Positions 1 to 7,014 of a DNA stretch of 53,057 nucleotides are shown one piece after another. Position 1 is the first letter of the stretch; every line of letters begins with the position of its first letter. The position numbers and the translations under genes are program-made. Where the stretch lies: contig CAYXSW010000008.1 of NCBI GenBank assembly GCA_964467915.1, positions 1 to 53,057 of the forward strand, given 5' to 3'. Below the pieces are notes generated by a model, which ran no database searches, was not told the origin of the DNA, and was given only the letters and a program-made list of their open reading frames with translations. The stretch comes from MED-G16 sp964467915. GTDB lineage: Bacteria > Bacteroidota > Bacteroidia > Cytophagales > MED-G16.

Positions 1-44
1 GAAACTGTTATGTCTTGTGATGATGGGTTACTTATGGTTAAGAT
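1..44 (-). other. In-frame continuation of the beta-helix/Calx-beta gene past a TAA
   Basis: Reading the minus strand on past the TAA at 47-45, in the same frame, gives ILTISNPSSQDITV up to the window edge. This resembles the beginning of a bacterial Calx-beta repeat (typically LSNPSSQDVTV). It suggests that the protein encoded at 45-2429 really continues, and that the TAA is either a recent nonsense mutation or a sequence error. The stretch is short, but the match in the right frame is unlikely to be chance. Confidence 0.6.
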
Positions 45-2429
45 TTAGTTTATTCTTTGATTACTTTCATATTTACTGTCTATGTTATTTCCAGAACTCA
101 TTGTCACGGATGGCATAGGATCATCATCGACCATAGTAAGCCAAAATCCTGTGTTTATTACCATAACTGTGTCCTCCCATGATTGTAAATTATAAACTAT
201 ATTCTCAGTTTTTTCATAAATAATATCCTGAATAGAGTGCAGATATAAATATGCAATTGTGTCTCCTGCAGAAATTTTTAGAGAATCAATTTTACTATCA
301 ATAGTATCATTAGCTATAGAAACAGTAAAGTCTATACCCTCTTTTGCTGGAGTCCCGAATTCACCTTCTTCTAAATCGATTATTATATCTTTATAATATG
401 GGTGACTTAATTTGACTGTTACAATGAACTCACCAGAATCCTCTTTTAAGTCGTCACAGCAATTTGGATTATTATCTGATAATATTATACTGACCTCTGG
501 AAATTGAGTAAAATTCCAAGGGAAGAAATTAGGATTCCATCCTTCTATTCCTGCATTCCAATGAATACCACCATATTCATAAGCGCCAATATCTGGTGAA
601 GATCCTACTATTTCTTGAGGTAAGGAACTAATTTCAACACCTCCATCTATTAGAGGTGAACCCTCAAGAGGTATAAGAGTTATACTATCTATTAATTTAT
701 AAATAGTATTATCAATATTAAATTCATCATTGTATTCAGTTTTAACAGAATCCCACCCATTCCAGTTATTTGATGATGTCCCTGGTACAGGATAATCTGG
801 ATTTCCATCTAGATTTTTATCTTCATAGTTACTTAGACTTCTATGGCCGCTAAGCTTATCCACAAGATTATTTTGAGTAAACGTATTTAAGTTAGAATTT
901 TCTTCGTCAAGAATTATCATTCCGTTTTTATTGCTTCCAATTACAGTATTATTAGCTATATAATGGTAATCTCCTTTAATCATAATTCCATTTGTGTTTA
1001 TAGCAACATTATTGTACATTTTCCCTTTTTGACCAGCAGCAGTAGGGTCATCTCCTGGGGCGTCATATCTCAAAGCTAATTTAGGGGTGTTATATATATA
1101 ATTATGATGAACTTCAGAGTCTGCAACAAAATTTCTTGTGCCCTGAAAAACTGAACCATCAGACTGAAGCGCCCCGGTTCTAGTAACCTTATTGTATGAA
1201 AATTTACTTTTTTTACCTGGTGATACTGTTGCAGAAGCTTGGACATTTTCAATTGTGTTTTTTGTTATAATATTTTCATCACCATTTATGTAAAGAGTTA
1301 CCATTAGACCTGGAAGTTCAGATACTGAATAGTCAATATACTGAAAGAAGTTATTTTCTATAGTATTGTTATCACCGTATACCCTTAAGGCATCACCATC
1401 TGTATACTCAAATAAGTTTCTTCTTATAAAACTGTTATTAACCTTGTTTGAAGATCCACTAATGCCAATGCTTGTGGCTTTAGGAGTCCCCAAATCCCCT
1501 AACATTCTTTTTGAAGTAGATGGGTAAGCAAAATTACAATCTTGAAGAATAAAGTTTTCTGCTGACTGAACTTCAACTGTTGAAGAGAAAAATGATAAAT
1601 TTTCAATAGTAATATTGTCAGAGTTTTTTATTTCAAAAGAATATGATGAAACTTTTCCTTTAATATCTATATCATTCGGATTTGTACCATCAGTCATCAA
1701 CCAAAGCTCACCAGTTTTAGGGTTGTGATACCATTCATTTAATGTGTCTAGAAGATTAAAATCACCCTCAACAAAGAAATAATGATGTTTTTCTTTATAT
1801 TGACTACTGGGAACATTATCATATGTAAAAAAATCTGAACTTTCAGAATATTGAATTTTACTATTCCAGGTTCTAAAAGAACCAATATTTAATATTGCAT
1901 GAGCTGTATCAAGACTGTAATCTAAGCCAGAGTAAAAAGATTTTCTATTATCAAAAACTAGCAACCCATTAATACTGTTTTCTTCATCTCCTTCTGCCCA
2001 TGTATCCCAAGAATAAATTGATTTATCTGAAAACTGAGCATTTGGCCATCTTGCCATAACCATTTCCTTATTTTCAATAAATAGTTGCCAGATAGCTGTA
2101 TCAATAGTTGTCTTAAAAATATTGTTGCCAGTATTTGTCCAACTAAAGTCATTTAAACTAATTGTACCATCAATAATCGCATTACCTGAATCATGACCAG
2201 TTATGGTTATATTATTTTTGTTATCAATAATAATTTCTTCTCTATAAACTCCATTGAGAAGTATTATGGTATCGGAGTTTAAACTGGATAAAGCGACAGA
2301 AATTGTTTTGAAAGGAGAATGGATAGATCCGTCATTGTTATCATCACCATTAGGAGAAACATACACGGACTGAGAAAAGAGATTTAGAGAAAAAATGAAG
2401 AATATTGAGAGATTGATTAAATATTTCAC
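45..2429 (-). CDS. Secreted right-handed beta-helix protein with a Calx-beta domain, probably truncated
   Basis: The 794-residue product begins with a Sec signal peptide ending LFSQ (about residue 20). Residues 22-60 carry the opening typical of secreted beta-helix proteins (VSPNGDDNNDG, then a GVYRE turn). The middle (about 260-560) is Asn/Ile-rich with repeated NNTI/NNxF rungs, as in PbH1/pectate-lyase-like folds. The stretch FFVEGDFNLLDTLNEWYHN resembles glycoside-hydrolase-like beta-helix enzymes. Residues about 650-770 look like a Calx-beta domain (GIDF, SAGDT, YEKTEN, MVDDDP). A second repeat starts at PSVTMSSGN but is cut by a TAA, with matching sequence continuing in frame beyond it. 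The likely role is binding or cleaving an extracellular polysaccharide; no catalytic residue can be assigned. It lies 26 bp behind the small membrane gene at 2456-2791 and may be cotranscribed with it. Confidence 0.8.
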   Translation of the reverse strand: MKYLINLSIFFIFSLNLFSQSVYVSPNGDDNNDGSIHSPFKTISVALSSLNSDTIILLNGVYREEIIIDNKNNITITGHDSGNAIIDGTISLNDFSWTNTGNNIFKTTIDTAIWQLFIENKEMVMARWPNAQFSDKSIYSWDTWAEGDEENSINGLLVFDNRKSFYSGLDYSLDTAHAILNIGSFRTWNSKIQYSESSDFFTYDNVPSSQYKEKHHYFFVEGDFNLLDTLNEWYHNPKTGELWLMTDGTNPNDIDIKGKVSSYSFEIKNSDNITIENLSFFSSTVEVQSAENFILQDCNFAYPSTSKRMLGDLGTPKATSIGISGSSNKVNNSFIRRNLFEYTDGDALRVYGDNNTIENNFFQYIDYSVSELPGLMVTLYINGDENIITKNTIENVQASATVSPGKKSKFSYNKVTRTGALQSDGSVFQGTRNFVADSEVHHNYIYNTPKLALRYDAPGDDPTAAGQKGKMYNNVAINTNGIMIKGDYHYIANNTVIGSNKNGMIILDEENSNLNTFTQNNLVDKLSGHRSLSNYEDKNLDGNPDYPVPGTSSNNWNGWDSVKTEYNDEFNIDNTIYKLIDSITLIPLEGSPLIDGGVEISSLPQEIVGSSPDIGAYEYGGIHWNAGIEGWNPNFFPWNFTQFPEVSIILSDNNPNCCDDLKEDSGEFIVTVKLSHPYYKDIIIDLEEGEFGTPAKEGIDFTVSIANDTIDSKIDSLKISAGDTIAYLYLHSIQDIIYEKTENIVYNLQSWEDTVMVINTGFWLTMVDDDPMPSVTMSSGNNIDSKYESNQRIN

Positions 2430-2455
2430 TTTGATAATTTTATCAAAACTAATAT

Positions 2456-2791
2456 TTATTTTCTTCTAGCATCAATAAAACTTTTAATAAAAAATACCAT
2501 AGCATAAACTGACGAAGACAGCATGATTATAATTCTAAGAACAGCTTCAGATCTTCCGTCAGCTAATGCACTTCTTAAAGGCATTATATTAGCAAAAGAC
2601 AACAAAGTAACAAGTACTGCAATATGAGCTATGACCTTATTGCTATTTTGTACTCCTTTATTAAGTAACAATAATGTGATTCCTAATCCAACTGGAATTA
2701 AAGATGTCGCAGAACTAGACTCTAGATAGCCCCATAATCCAATTATTATTAAAATTATACCGTTTACTAAACTCGCGATGTGTGCATTCAT
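2456..2791 (-). CDS. Small multi-pass membrane protein, unknown function
   Basis: The 111-residue protein has about four hydrophobic segments (roughly residues 5-22, 28-45, 52-68 and 84-104) and a basic C-terminus (DARRK), so it is an inner-membrane protein. The ALIPVG-like and HIAVLVTLL segments feel conserved, but I cannot name a characterised family. Its ATG overlaps the TGA of the 42-residue gene upstream (ATGA, 2791-2788), indicating translational coupling. It forms a tight unit with the two small membrane genes at 2788-2916 and 2931-3119. Confidence 0.75.
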   Translation of the reverse strand: MNAHIASLVNGIILIIIGLWGYLESSSATSLIPVGLGITLLLLNKGVQNSNKVIAHIAVLVTLLSFANIMPLRSALADGRSEAVLRIIIMLSSSVYAMVFFIKSFIDARRK

Positions 2792-2916
2792 TTTTTATTT
2801 CTTTTATCAACAATATCATTGAACTCTTTAGCTGTTATTAATATCCACAAGATAAATGAGAATGATACAATACCAGCCCAAATGAAAATAAATTCTTTAG
2901 TTAAAAGTTCAGACAT
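2788..2916 (-). CDS. Single-pass small membrane protein (42 aa)
   Basis: A 42-codon frame on the minus strand starts MSELLTKEF and has one strong transmembrane helix (about residues 9-28, FIFIWAGIVSFSFILWILIT), followed by a charged tail ending DKRNKK. It fills the gap between two clearly coding small membrane genes, 14 bp after the first and overlapping the second by an ATGA. That coupling and the clean helix-plus-charged-tail pattern support a real gene. Function unknown; it may be a subunit of a complex with its neighbours. Confidence 0.65.
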   Translation of the reverse strand: MSELLTKEFIFIWAGIVSFSFILWILITAKEFNDIVDKRNKK

Positions 2917-2930
2917 AGTTTAGTTTATTA

Positions 2931-3119
2931 CTATAAATCCTTTTTCTTTTGATTAAAAATCAAAATAAATAGAAGAATAGTTGGGGCCCATAAACCAAGA
3001 AATACTGCCTTTAATGGTTCATCATTGAAAAAAAACATTTCAGAGACCAATATAGTAACCAAAACTAATATTAAAAGCACCAATTCAAATGGCTTAAAAA
3101 GCTTTATAAACTTAAACAT
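2931..3119 (-). CDS. Two-pass small membrane protein (62 aa)
   Basis: The 62-residue protein has two hydrophobic helices (about residues 12-30 and 38-55) around a short acidic/aromatic loop (FFFNDEPLKA) and a lysine-rich C-terminus (NQKKKDL). The positive ends suggest both termini are cytoplasmic. It is the first gene of a minus-strand group of three small membrane proteins with spacings of 14 bp and -4 bp. A WAP motif in the second helix recalls the WAG in the next protein. No function is recognised. Confidence 0.65.
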   Translation of the reverse strand: MFKFIKLFKPFELVLLILVLVTILVSEMFFFNDEPLKAVFLGLWAPTILLFILIFNQKKKDL

Positions 3120-3442
3120 AATTATAATTTAAATTAATTCATAGAGATTAAATCTCTAGTGTACTAATTACTAATTATACTCTAAAAAGGAATATTTTGT
3201 TACCCAATTTTTTTTATAACGAAATCTTCCTGTAAATATCAGTCTTATAAGACATGTTTGATTTTATTTAAAATCCAATTCTTTATTAGATTTATACTTT
3301 TGGCAATATAAATTGATAGACTATATAAGTCGATGAAATAATAGATGCCTGTTTTTTTTGATAATTCTTTTAAATCATAGATTTTTTTTGATAATATTAA
3401 ACTCATTAAAGTTTTAAAATGAAAAATTAATTTTTTTGTTAG
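3120..3442. other. Divergent intergenic region without a convincing gene
   Basis: This 323-bp AT-rich stretch separates the minus-strand small-membrane operon from the plus-strand DUF1295 gene, so it should hold two divergent promoters. It contains a 15-bp dyad (3143-3157) close to the minus-strand start. It also holds a 14-bp direct repeat, TTTTTTTTGATAAT, at 3352-3365 and 3382-3395, exactly 30 bp apart, upstream of 3443. The TTTG in these repeats could serve as a -33 element of the Bacteroidota promoter, but no clean TTTG/TAnnTTTG pair stands out. Confidence 0.5.
3143..3157. promoter_or_regulatory. Perfect 7+1+7 dyad upstream of the small membrane operon
   Basis: AGAGATT-A-AATCTCT is a perfect inverted repeat with a single central base, so it is too tight for an RNA hairpin and looks more like a protein-binding dyad. 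It lies 24 bp upstream of the ATG at 3119 on the minus strand. No regulator can be assigned. Confidence 0.35.
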
Positions 3443-4384
3443 ATGGTAGCAAAACAAGCATTATTTTTATTTGTGACACTTGGTGGTTTAGTTTTTTTAA
3501 CTTTTGGCACTAATATTTTTAATACGACTTTTTCAGATGAACAAATGAGTGCATTGGTAGCAATGACTAAACTTTATATTGTATCTTCAATGTATTGTTT
3601 TATTGTTAGTGAGTTAGCAAAAAATTATAGTCAAGTAGATAAATTTTGGAGTCTTATCCCGATTGCCTATGTCTGGTATTTTGCATCTGCTTCTGGTTAT
3701 AATGATAGGATGGTTTTAATGGCTGTTTTGGCTACAATTTGGGGTATAAGGTTAACATTAAATTTTGCTCGAAGAGGTGGATTTAGTATTTATTTTTGGA
3801 AAGGAGAAGAAGATTATCGTTGGATAGAAGTGAAGAAAGCTATTCCTTTTCTATCAAATAGGCTGACATGGGGGTTATTTAATTTATTCTTTATTTGTTT
3901 ATATCAGATGGGTCTAATATTCTTATTTTCTCTTCCAATTCTTGCCGCTTGGCAGGGTGCTGAACCATTGTTTTGGTCTGATTATTTAGTTGGTGCTTTT
4001 ATGCTTTTATTTATAATGCTTGAGACAATAGCGGATCAACAACAGTATGAGTTTCAAACTGAAAAATATAGAAGAATTGATAGAGGTGAGGCATTAGATG
4101 GTGACTATAAAAGGGGTTTTAGGACAACTGGACTTTGGTCATTTTCTAGACATCCGAACTTTGCTTGTGAGCAATTAATTTGGATAATGTTTTATCTTTT
4201 TAGTGTAAATGCTACTGGTTCATATTTAAATTGGTCAATAGTAGGTCCAGTCCTTCTAGTAGTACTCTTTTTTAATAGTGCAATTTTTAGTGAAGGAATT
4301 AGTTCTCGAAAATATTCTGAGTATAAGAAGTATCAGGATAATGTCCCGATGTTTTTAGGTTTTCCTAATAGAAATTGGAAATAA
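3443..4384 (+). CDS. DUF1295 / steroid 5-alpha-reductase-like membrane protein
   Basis: The 313-residue protein has about seven hydrophobic segments. It carries the signature of the DUF1295 family (isoprenylcysteine methyltransferase/steroid reductase superfamily): DKFWSLIP near residue 70, GIRLTLNFARRGG near 105, then the C-terminal FRTTGLWSFSRHPNFACEQ (about 228-246), and a final YxxYqxxVPMFLGFP. The RHPN region is the expected cofactor/substrate site of the superfamily. The substrate is unknown, probably a lipid or lipid-like molecule in the inner membrane. It stands alone, convergent with the dCMP deaminase gene 14 bp away. Confidence 0.85.
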   Translation: MVAKQALFLFVTLGGLVFLTFGTNIFNTTFSDEQMSALVAMTKLYIVSSMYCFIVSELAKNYSQVDKFWSLIPIAYVWYFASASGYNDRMVLMAVLATIWGIRLTLNFARRGGFSIYFWKGEEDYRWIEVKKAIPFLSNRLTWGLFNLFFICLYQMGLIFLFSLPILAAWQGAEPLFWSDYLVGAFMLLFIMLETIADQQQYEFQTEKYRRIDRGEALDGDYKRGFRTTGLWSFSRHPNFACEQLIWIMFYLFSVNATGSYLNWSIVGPVLLVVLFFNSAIFSEGISSRKYSEYKKYQDNVPMFLGFPNRNWK

Positions 4385-4398
4385 TATTGATTTATTAT

Positions 4399-4842
4399 TT
4401 ATAAATTATACCACTCAATCTTAACTCCTGCTTCATTAAACATTTCACGACTTCTGTTTGCTGACTCTTCCCATTTTTTTGATTGAGCACCACCTTCTTT
4501 CATAATAAATACTTTTGATATTCCAGCATTAATAATTCCCCTTGCACAATCCGCACATGGTATTCCACAAGTTAAATACATTGTACAGCCTTTGGTTGAA
4601 ACACCGATAAGAGCGGCATTATATATTGCATTTCGTTCAGCGTGTTCAAACCAATAATATTTTTCAGGTCTCTCTTGTCTTTCTTTCTTATTATCTTCAA
4701 TACCACGAGGAAATGAATTGTAACCAGTCGACACTATCTCCTTATCTTTACCAACTATAACCGCTCCAATTTTAGTACGACTATCTTTGGATTTTTCTTT
4801 AACCTGGTCTGCTATTTTATAAAAATATTCTACCCACTTCAC
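4399..4842 (-). CDS. Deoxycytidylate (dCMP) deaminase
   Basis: The 147-residue protein is a zinc-dependent deaminase of the ComEB/dCMP deaminase family, converting dCMP to dUMP as a source of dTMP precursors. Zinc site residues are visible: H67-A-E69 (HAERNAI), with E69 as proton shuttle, and C96-A-D-C99 (PCADCAR). SRTKIGAVIV and GYNSFPRG are also typical of this subfamily, and the length is normal. It starts 1 bp after the stop of the Tat-exported TIM-barrel gene and is likely cotranscribed with it, although no functional link is evident. Confidence 0.92.
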   Translation of the reverse strand: MKWVEYFYKIADQVKEKSKDSRTKIGAVIVGKDKEIVSTGYNSFPRGIEDNKKERQERPEKYYWFEHAERNAIYNAALIGVSTKGCTMYLTCGIPCADCARGIINAGISKVFIMKEGGAQSKKWEESANRSREMFNEAGVKIEWYNL

Positions 4843-4843
4843 G

Positions 4844-5839
4844 TTATAAATACTTATTTATTAATTTTTTTGTTGCTAAAATTCCCTCATGAGGGTTTAG
4901 ATAAGTTCCCTCTCCTCCAAACATGCCCATCATTGCCCCCTCATACTCAATAGTAATATATCCCTTATAGTTAGATTCAGATATAATTTTAATCATTCTA
5001 GAATAATTTGTAGATAATTCTTCTCCATCTTTACTAAATTTGTGAGATTTTGCACTAACTCCTTTTGCGTAGGGCATGAGCTTTTTTACTCCTAAATACT
5101 TATCGTACTGATTTTCACACACTTTTTCAATATCATTAAAATTAAGAGCACCTCTGTCTACACAGAAGTTATAATCACCAAAATCTGGTAGAGTACCTAC
5201 GTACTTATTATCAACATTTTTAATAAGAGAAACTAACCAGTCGGCACCTGCTGTTATTCCACCGTGATTTTCAATAACAATATTTATTTTATCATGTTTA
5301 CTGTAATCAATAAGTTTTAAAATACTTTCGGATGAATTATCAAGAATTTTTTTGTTATCTGATTCTTCAGATTTTAAATTAACTCTTATTGAATGACATC
5401 CAATTTCTTTTGCTACATCTACCCACTTTTTATGAAAGTCAATTGCTAAATCTCTTTCATTATTGACTGATGAAGCTAGACTTGGTCCACTCTGCATCGT
5501 CTCAATATCAATATCATCTACAAGTAAAATGAGGTTATCAACTCCATTATCATCAGACCTTCTTTTTAAATTATTTAGAAAATTTTTATCATTTTCTCTA
5601 CCCATAAAAGGGATTGACCAGTATTCTGCTCCATTAATTCCATATGTGTTTTTTACTAAATCTGGGAAACCTAAGAGATCAAATTTTCCTTGCATTATTA
5701 GCGGAGCAAATGAATACATCTGTAGTCCTATATCCAGTTTATTTTTGTCAATATTTTTCGCAAACAAATTAGGAGCTAATAATGTTGTTGAAAAAATACT
5801 AAACGTGTTTTTTAGAAATTTCCTTCTAGAGTTTATCAT
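4844..5839 (-). CDS. Tat-exported sugar phosphate isomerase/epimerase-like TIM-barrel protein
   Basis: From the ATG at 5839 the product has 331 residues. It starts with a Tat-type leader (INSRRKFLKN followed by a hydrophobic stretch ending LFAK). A TTG three codons upstream would also work but adds nothing. The body has the xylose-isomerase-like TIM-barrel pattern: VIENHGG near residue 190, TLPDFGDYNF near 215, and a late YITIEYEGA with the acidic metal ligand. The family includes periplasmic sugar epimerases and isomerases in marine Bacteroidota. The substrate cannot be told. It is a distant relative of the protein at 45851-46762. Confidence 0.82.
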   Translation of the reverse strand: MINSRRKFLKNTFSIFSTTLLAPNLFAKNIDKNKLDIGLQMYSFAPLIMQGKFDLLGFPDLVKNTYGINGAEYWSIPFMGRENDKNFLNNLKRRSDDNGVDNLILLVDDIDIETMQSGPSLASSVNNERDLAIDFHKKWVDVAKEIGCHSIRVNLKSEESDNKKILDNSSESILKLIDYSKHDKINIVIENHGGITAGADWLVSLIKNVDNKYVGTLPDFGDYNFCVDRGALNFNDIEKVCENQYDKYLGVKKLMPYAKGVSAKSHKFSKDGEELSTNYSRMIKIISESNYKGYITIEYEGAMMGMFGGEGTYLNPHEGILATKKLINKYL

Positions 5840-5921
5840 AAGGATCAATTAATCATTGAATACTAATTTAAATCATTAAATTTTTCAAAATACTATTTGT
5901 AAAATATTTATCTTTAATGTA

Positions 5922-6227
5922 ATGAGAAAATTAATATCAGCTTTTCTTTTAATATTATTCTTAATACCAACAGTCGTAAACTCTTCAGTTGTATTATTTG
6001 GCCATATTCATGAAGTCTGTACTGAAGATGGGATTCATTACCATGATCACGAACAGGAATGTCAAATGTGTTTGATTTCTGTAAATTATCAGTCAGATAT
6101 AGTTCCATATTCATACAATAAATACATAACCCTTTATAAAGAAAGTTTAGTTAATTATGTTGACGTTGTTTTTCATATATTTTCAAATTTAAATTTATTT
6201 GGTAGGGCTCCACCTACACATTTTTAA
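5922..6227 (+). CDS. Small exported His/Cys-rich protein of a metal-uptake locus
   Basis: The 101-residue protein has a Sec signal peptide (about residues 1-20) and then a dense cluster of possible metal ligands: H28, H30, C33, H39, H41, H43, C47 and C50 (GHIHEVC, YHDHEQECQMC). It ends with RAPPTHF; an R[AG]PP ending preceded by an aromatic stretch recurs, as I remember it, in short Bacteroidota proteins next to metal TonB receptors (comparable to DUF2946 in proteobacteria). The next genes are a lipoprotein and a TonB receptor, so a periplasmic or surface metal-binding or metal-sensing role is a reasonable inference. No enzyme motif is seen. Confidence 0.75.
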   Translation: MRKLISAFLLILFLIPTVVNSSVVLFGHIHEVCTEDGIHYHDHEQECQMCLISVNYQSDIVPYSYNKYITLYKESLVNYVDVVFHIFSNLNLFGRAPPTHF

Positions 6228-6238
6228 TCTTTTTTCTC

Positions 6239-6261
6239 GAGGAAACATTTGTCGTTTTCTC
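6239..6261. promoter_or_regulatory. Stem-loop after the His-rich gene
   Basis: GAGGAAAC (6239-6246) pairs with GTTTTCTC (6254-6261) around a 7-nt loop, with one G-U pair. It begins 11 bp after the stop of the His-rich gene and is not followed by a T-run, so it is not an obvious terminator. Confidence 0.35.
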
Positions 6262-6269
6262 AAATTCAT

Positions 6270-6292
6270 TTTGACTTCAATTTAAAGTCAAA
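6270..6292. promoter_or_regulatory. 8+7+8 dyad upstream of the metal-locus lipoprotein
   Basis: TTTGACTT (6270-6277) and AAGTCAAA (6285-6292) form a perfect 23-bp dyad, 35 bp before the lipoprotein ATG. Its size and position suit a Fur/Zur-family operator. It could equally act as an RNA hairpin with the T-run at about 6300-6306 behind it. The assignment is tentative. Confidence 0.4.
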
Positions 6293-6327
6293 CCAAATCT
6301 TTTTTTAACAATTAAAATATTAAAAAA

Positions 6328-6930
6328 ATGAATAAAAATATATTTAAAATCAATTTATTACTATTATCTCTACTTTCACTTGTGGTTTTTACTTCATGTG
6401 AGGAAGATAATGTTGCGCCTGATGAAGAACATGAGGAAGAAATTATTACAGATATAAAACTAATCTTTACACCTGCTTCAGGAAGTGTTGTTACTGCAAG
6501 AGCTCAAGATCCTGACGGTGAAGGAGTTCAAGAATTGCAAGTTTTAGATGCTATAAATCTAGCTCAGGGAACGACATATATCTTGACTTTTGAGATTATG
6601 AATAATGAAGAAACTCCAGGTGAAGACATAGGAGAAGAGATATTAGAAGAGGCTGATGAACATCAAATTTTTTATAGTTTCACAGATGGAGCATTTACTG
6701 ATCCAAATGGAAATGGAAATATTGACAACGCTTCAGATCCTGTAAACTATGGTGATTCTGATGCCAATGGGAACCCTGTTGGATTAAATACTCAATGGAC
6801 AACTGGTTTGGCAAGCAGTGGTACATTTACTGTAAGATTACAACACCAGCCAGATGTAAAAACAAGTACATCTACAGCAAATACAGGTGACACAGATTTT
6901 GAATTGACTTTTGTATTAAATATACAGTAA
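6328..6930 (+). CDS. Acidic lipoprotein partner of a TonB receptor
   Basis: The 200-residue protein has a lipoprotein signal peptide with lipobox TSC at C24 and a very acidic linker (EEDNVAPDEEHEEE). The all-beta body contains LIFTPASGS, ILTFEIMNNEETPGEDI, EEADEHQIFYSFTDGAF, and a C-terminal VRLQHQPDVK...ELTFVLNI. Flavobacteria commonly have this kind of protein (often loosely annotated 'type 1 periplasmic binding fold') directly before a zinc-type TonB receptor, as is the case here. The EADEHQ stretch is shared in the homologues I remember. It is probably a surface or periplasmic accessory for metal uptake; metal binding is inferred. Confidence 0.75.
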   Translation: MNKNIFKINLLLLSLLSLVVFTSCEEDNVAPDEEHEEEIITDIKLIFTPASGSVVTARAQDPDGEGVQELQVLDAINLAQGTTYILTFEIMNNEETPGEDIGEEILEEADEHQIFYSFTDGAFTDPNGNGNIDNASDPVNYGDSDANGNPVGLNTQWTTGLASSGTFTVRLQHQPDVKTSTSTANTGDTDFELTFVLNIQ

Positions 6931-6960
6931 TAATAATTACTGTATTATTTGAAAGTTGAT

Positions 6961-6994
6961 CAATGCTCCCAATTTCTGGGAGCATTGTTTTTTT
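6961..6994 (+). terminator. Strong intrinsic terminator/attenuator between lipoprotein and TonB receptor
   Basis: CAATGCTCCCA (6961-6971) and TGGGAGCATTG (6977-6987) form a perfect 11-bp, GC-rich stem with a 5-nt loop, followed by seven T. It lies 30 bp after the lipoprotein stop and 20 bp before the receptor ATG. Read-through probably sets a high lipoprotein-to-receptor ratio, unless the receptor has its own promoter, for which there is little space. Confidence 0.85.
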
Positions 6995-7014
6995 ATTAAA
7001 TTCCTTAAAAGTTT

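Noticed and set aside
3245..3457. 70-codon minus-strand frame upstream of the DUF1295 gene
   Set aside because: Low-complexity Lys/Ile/Leu composition, overlaps the start of a well-supported gene and has no family-like motif.
5463..5852. 129-codon plus-strand frame opposite the TIM-barrel gene
   Set aside because: Antisense shadow of a clear Tat-exported enzyme; Ser/Ile-rich translation without structure.
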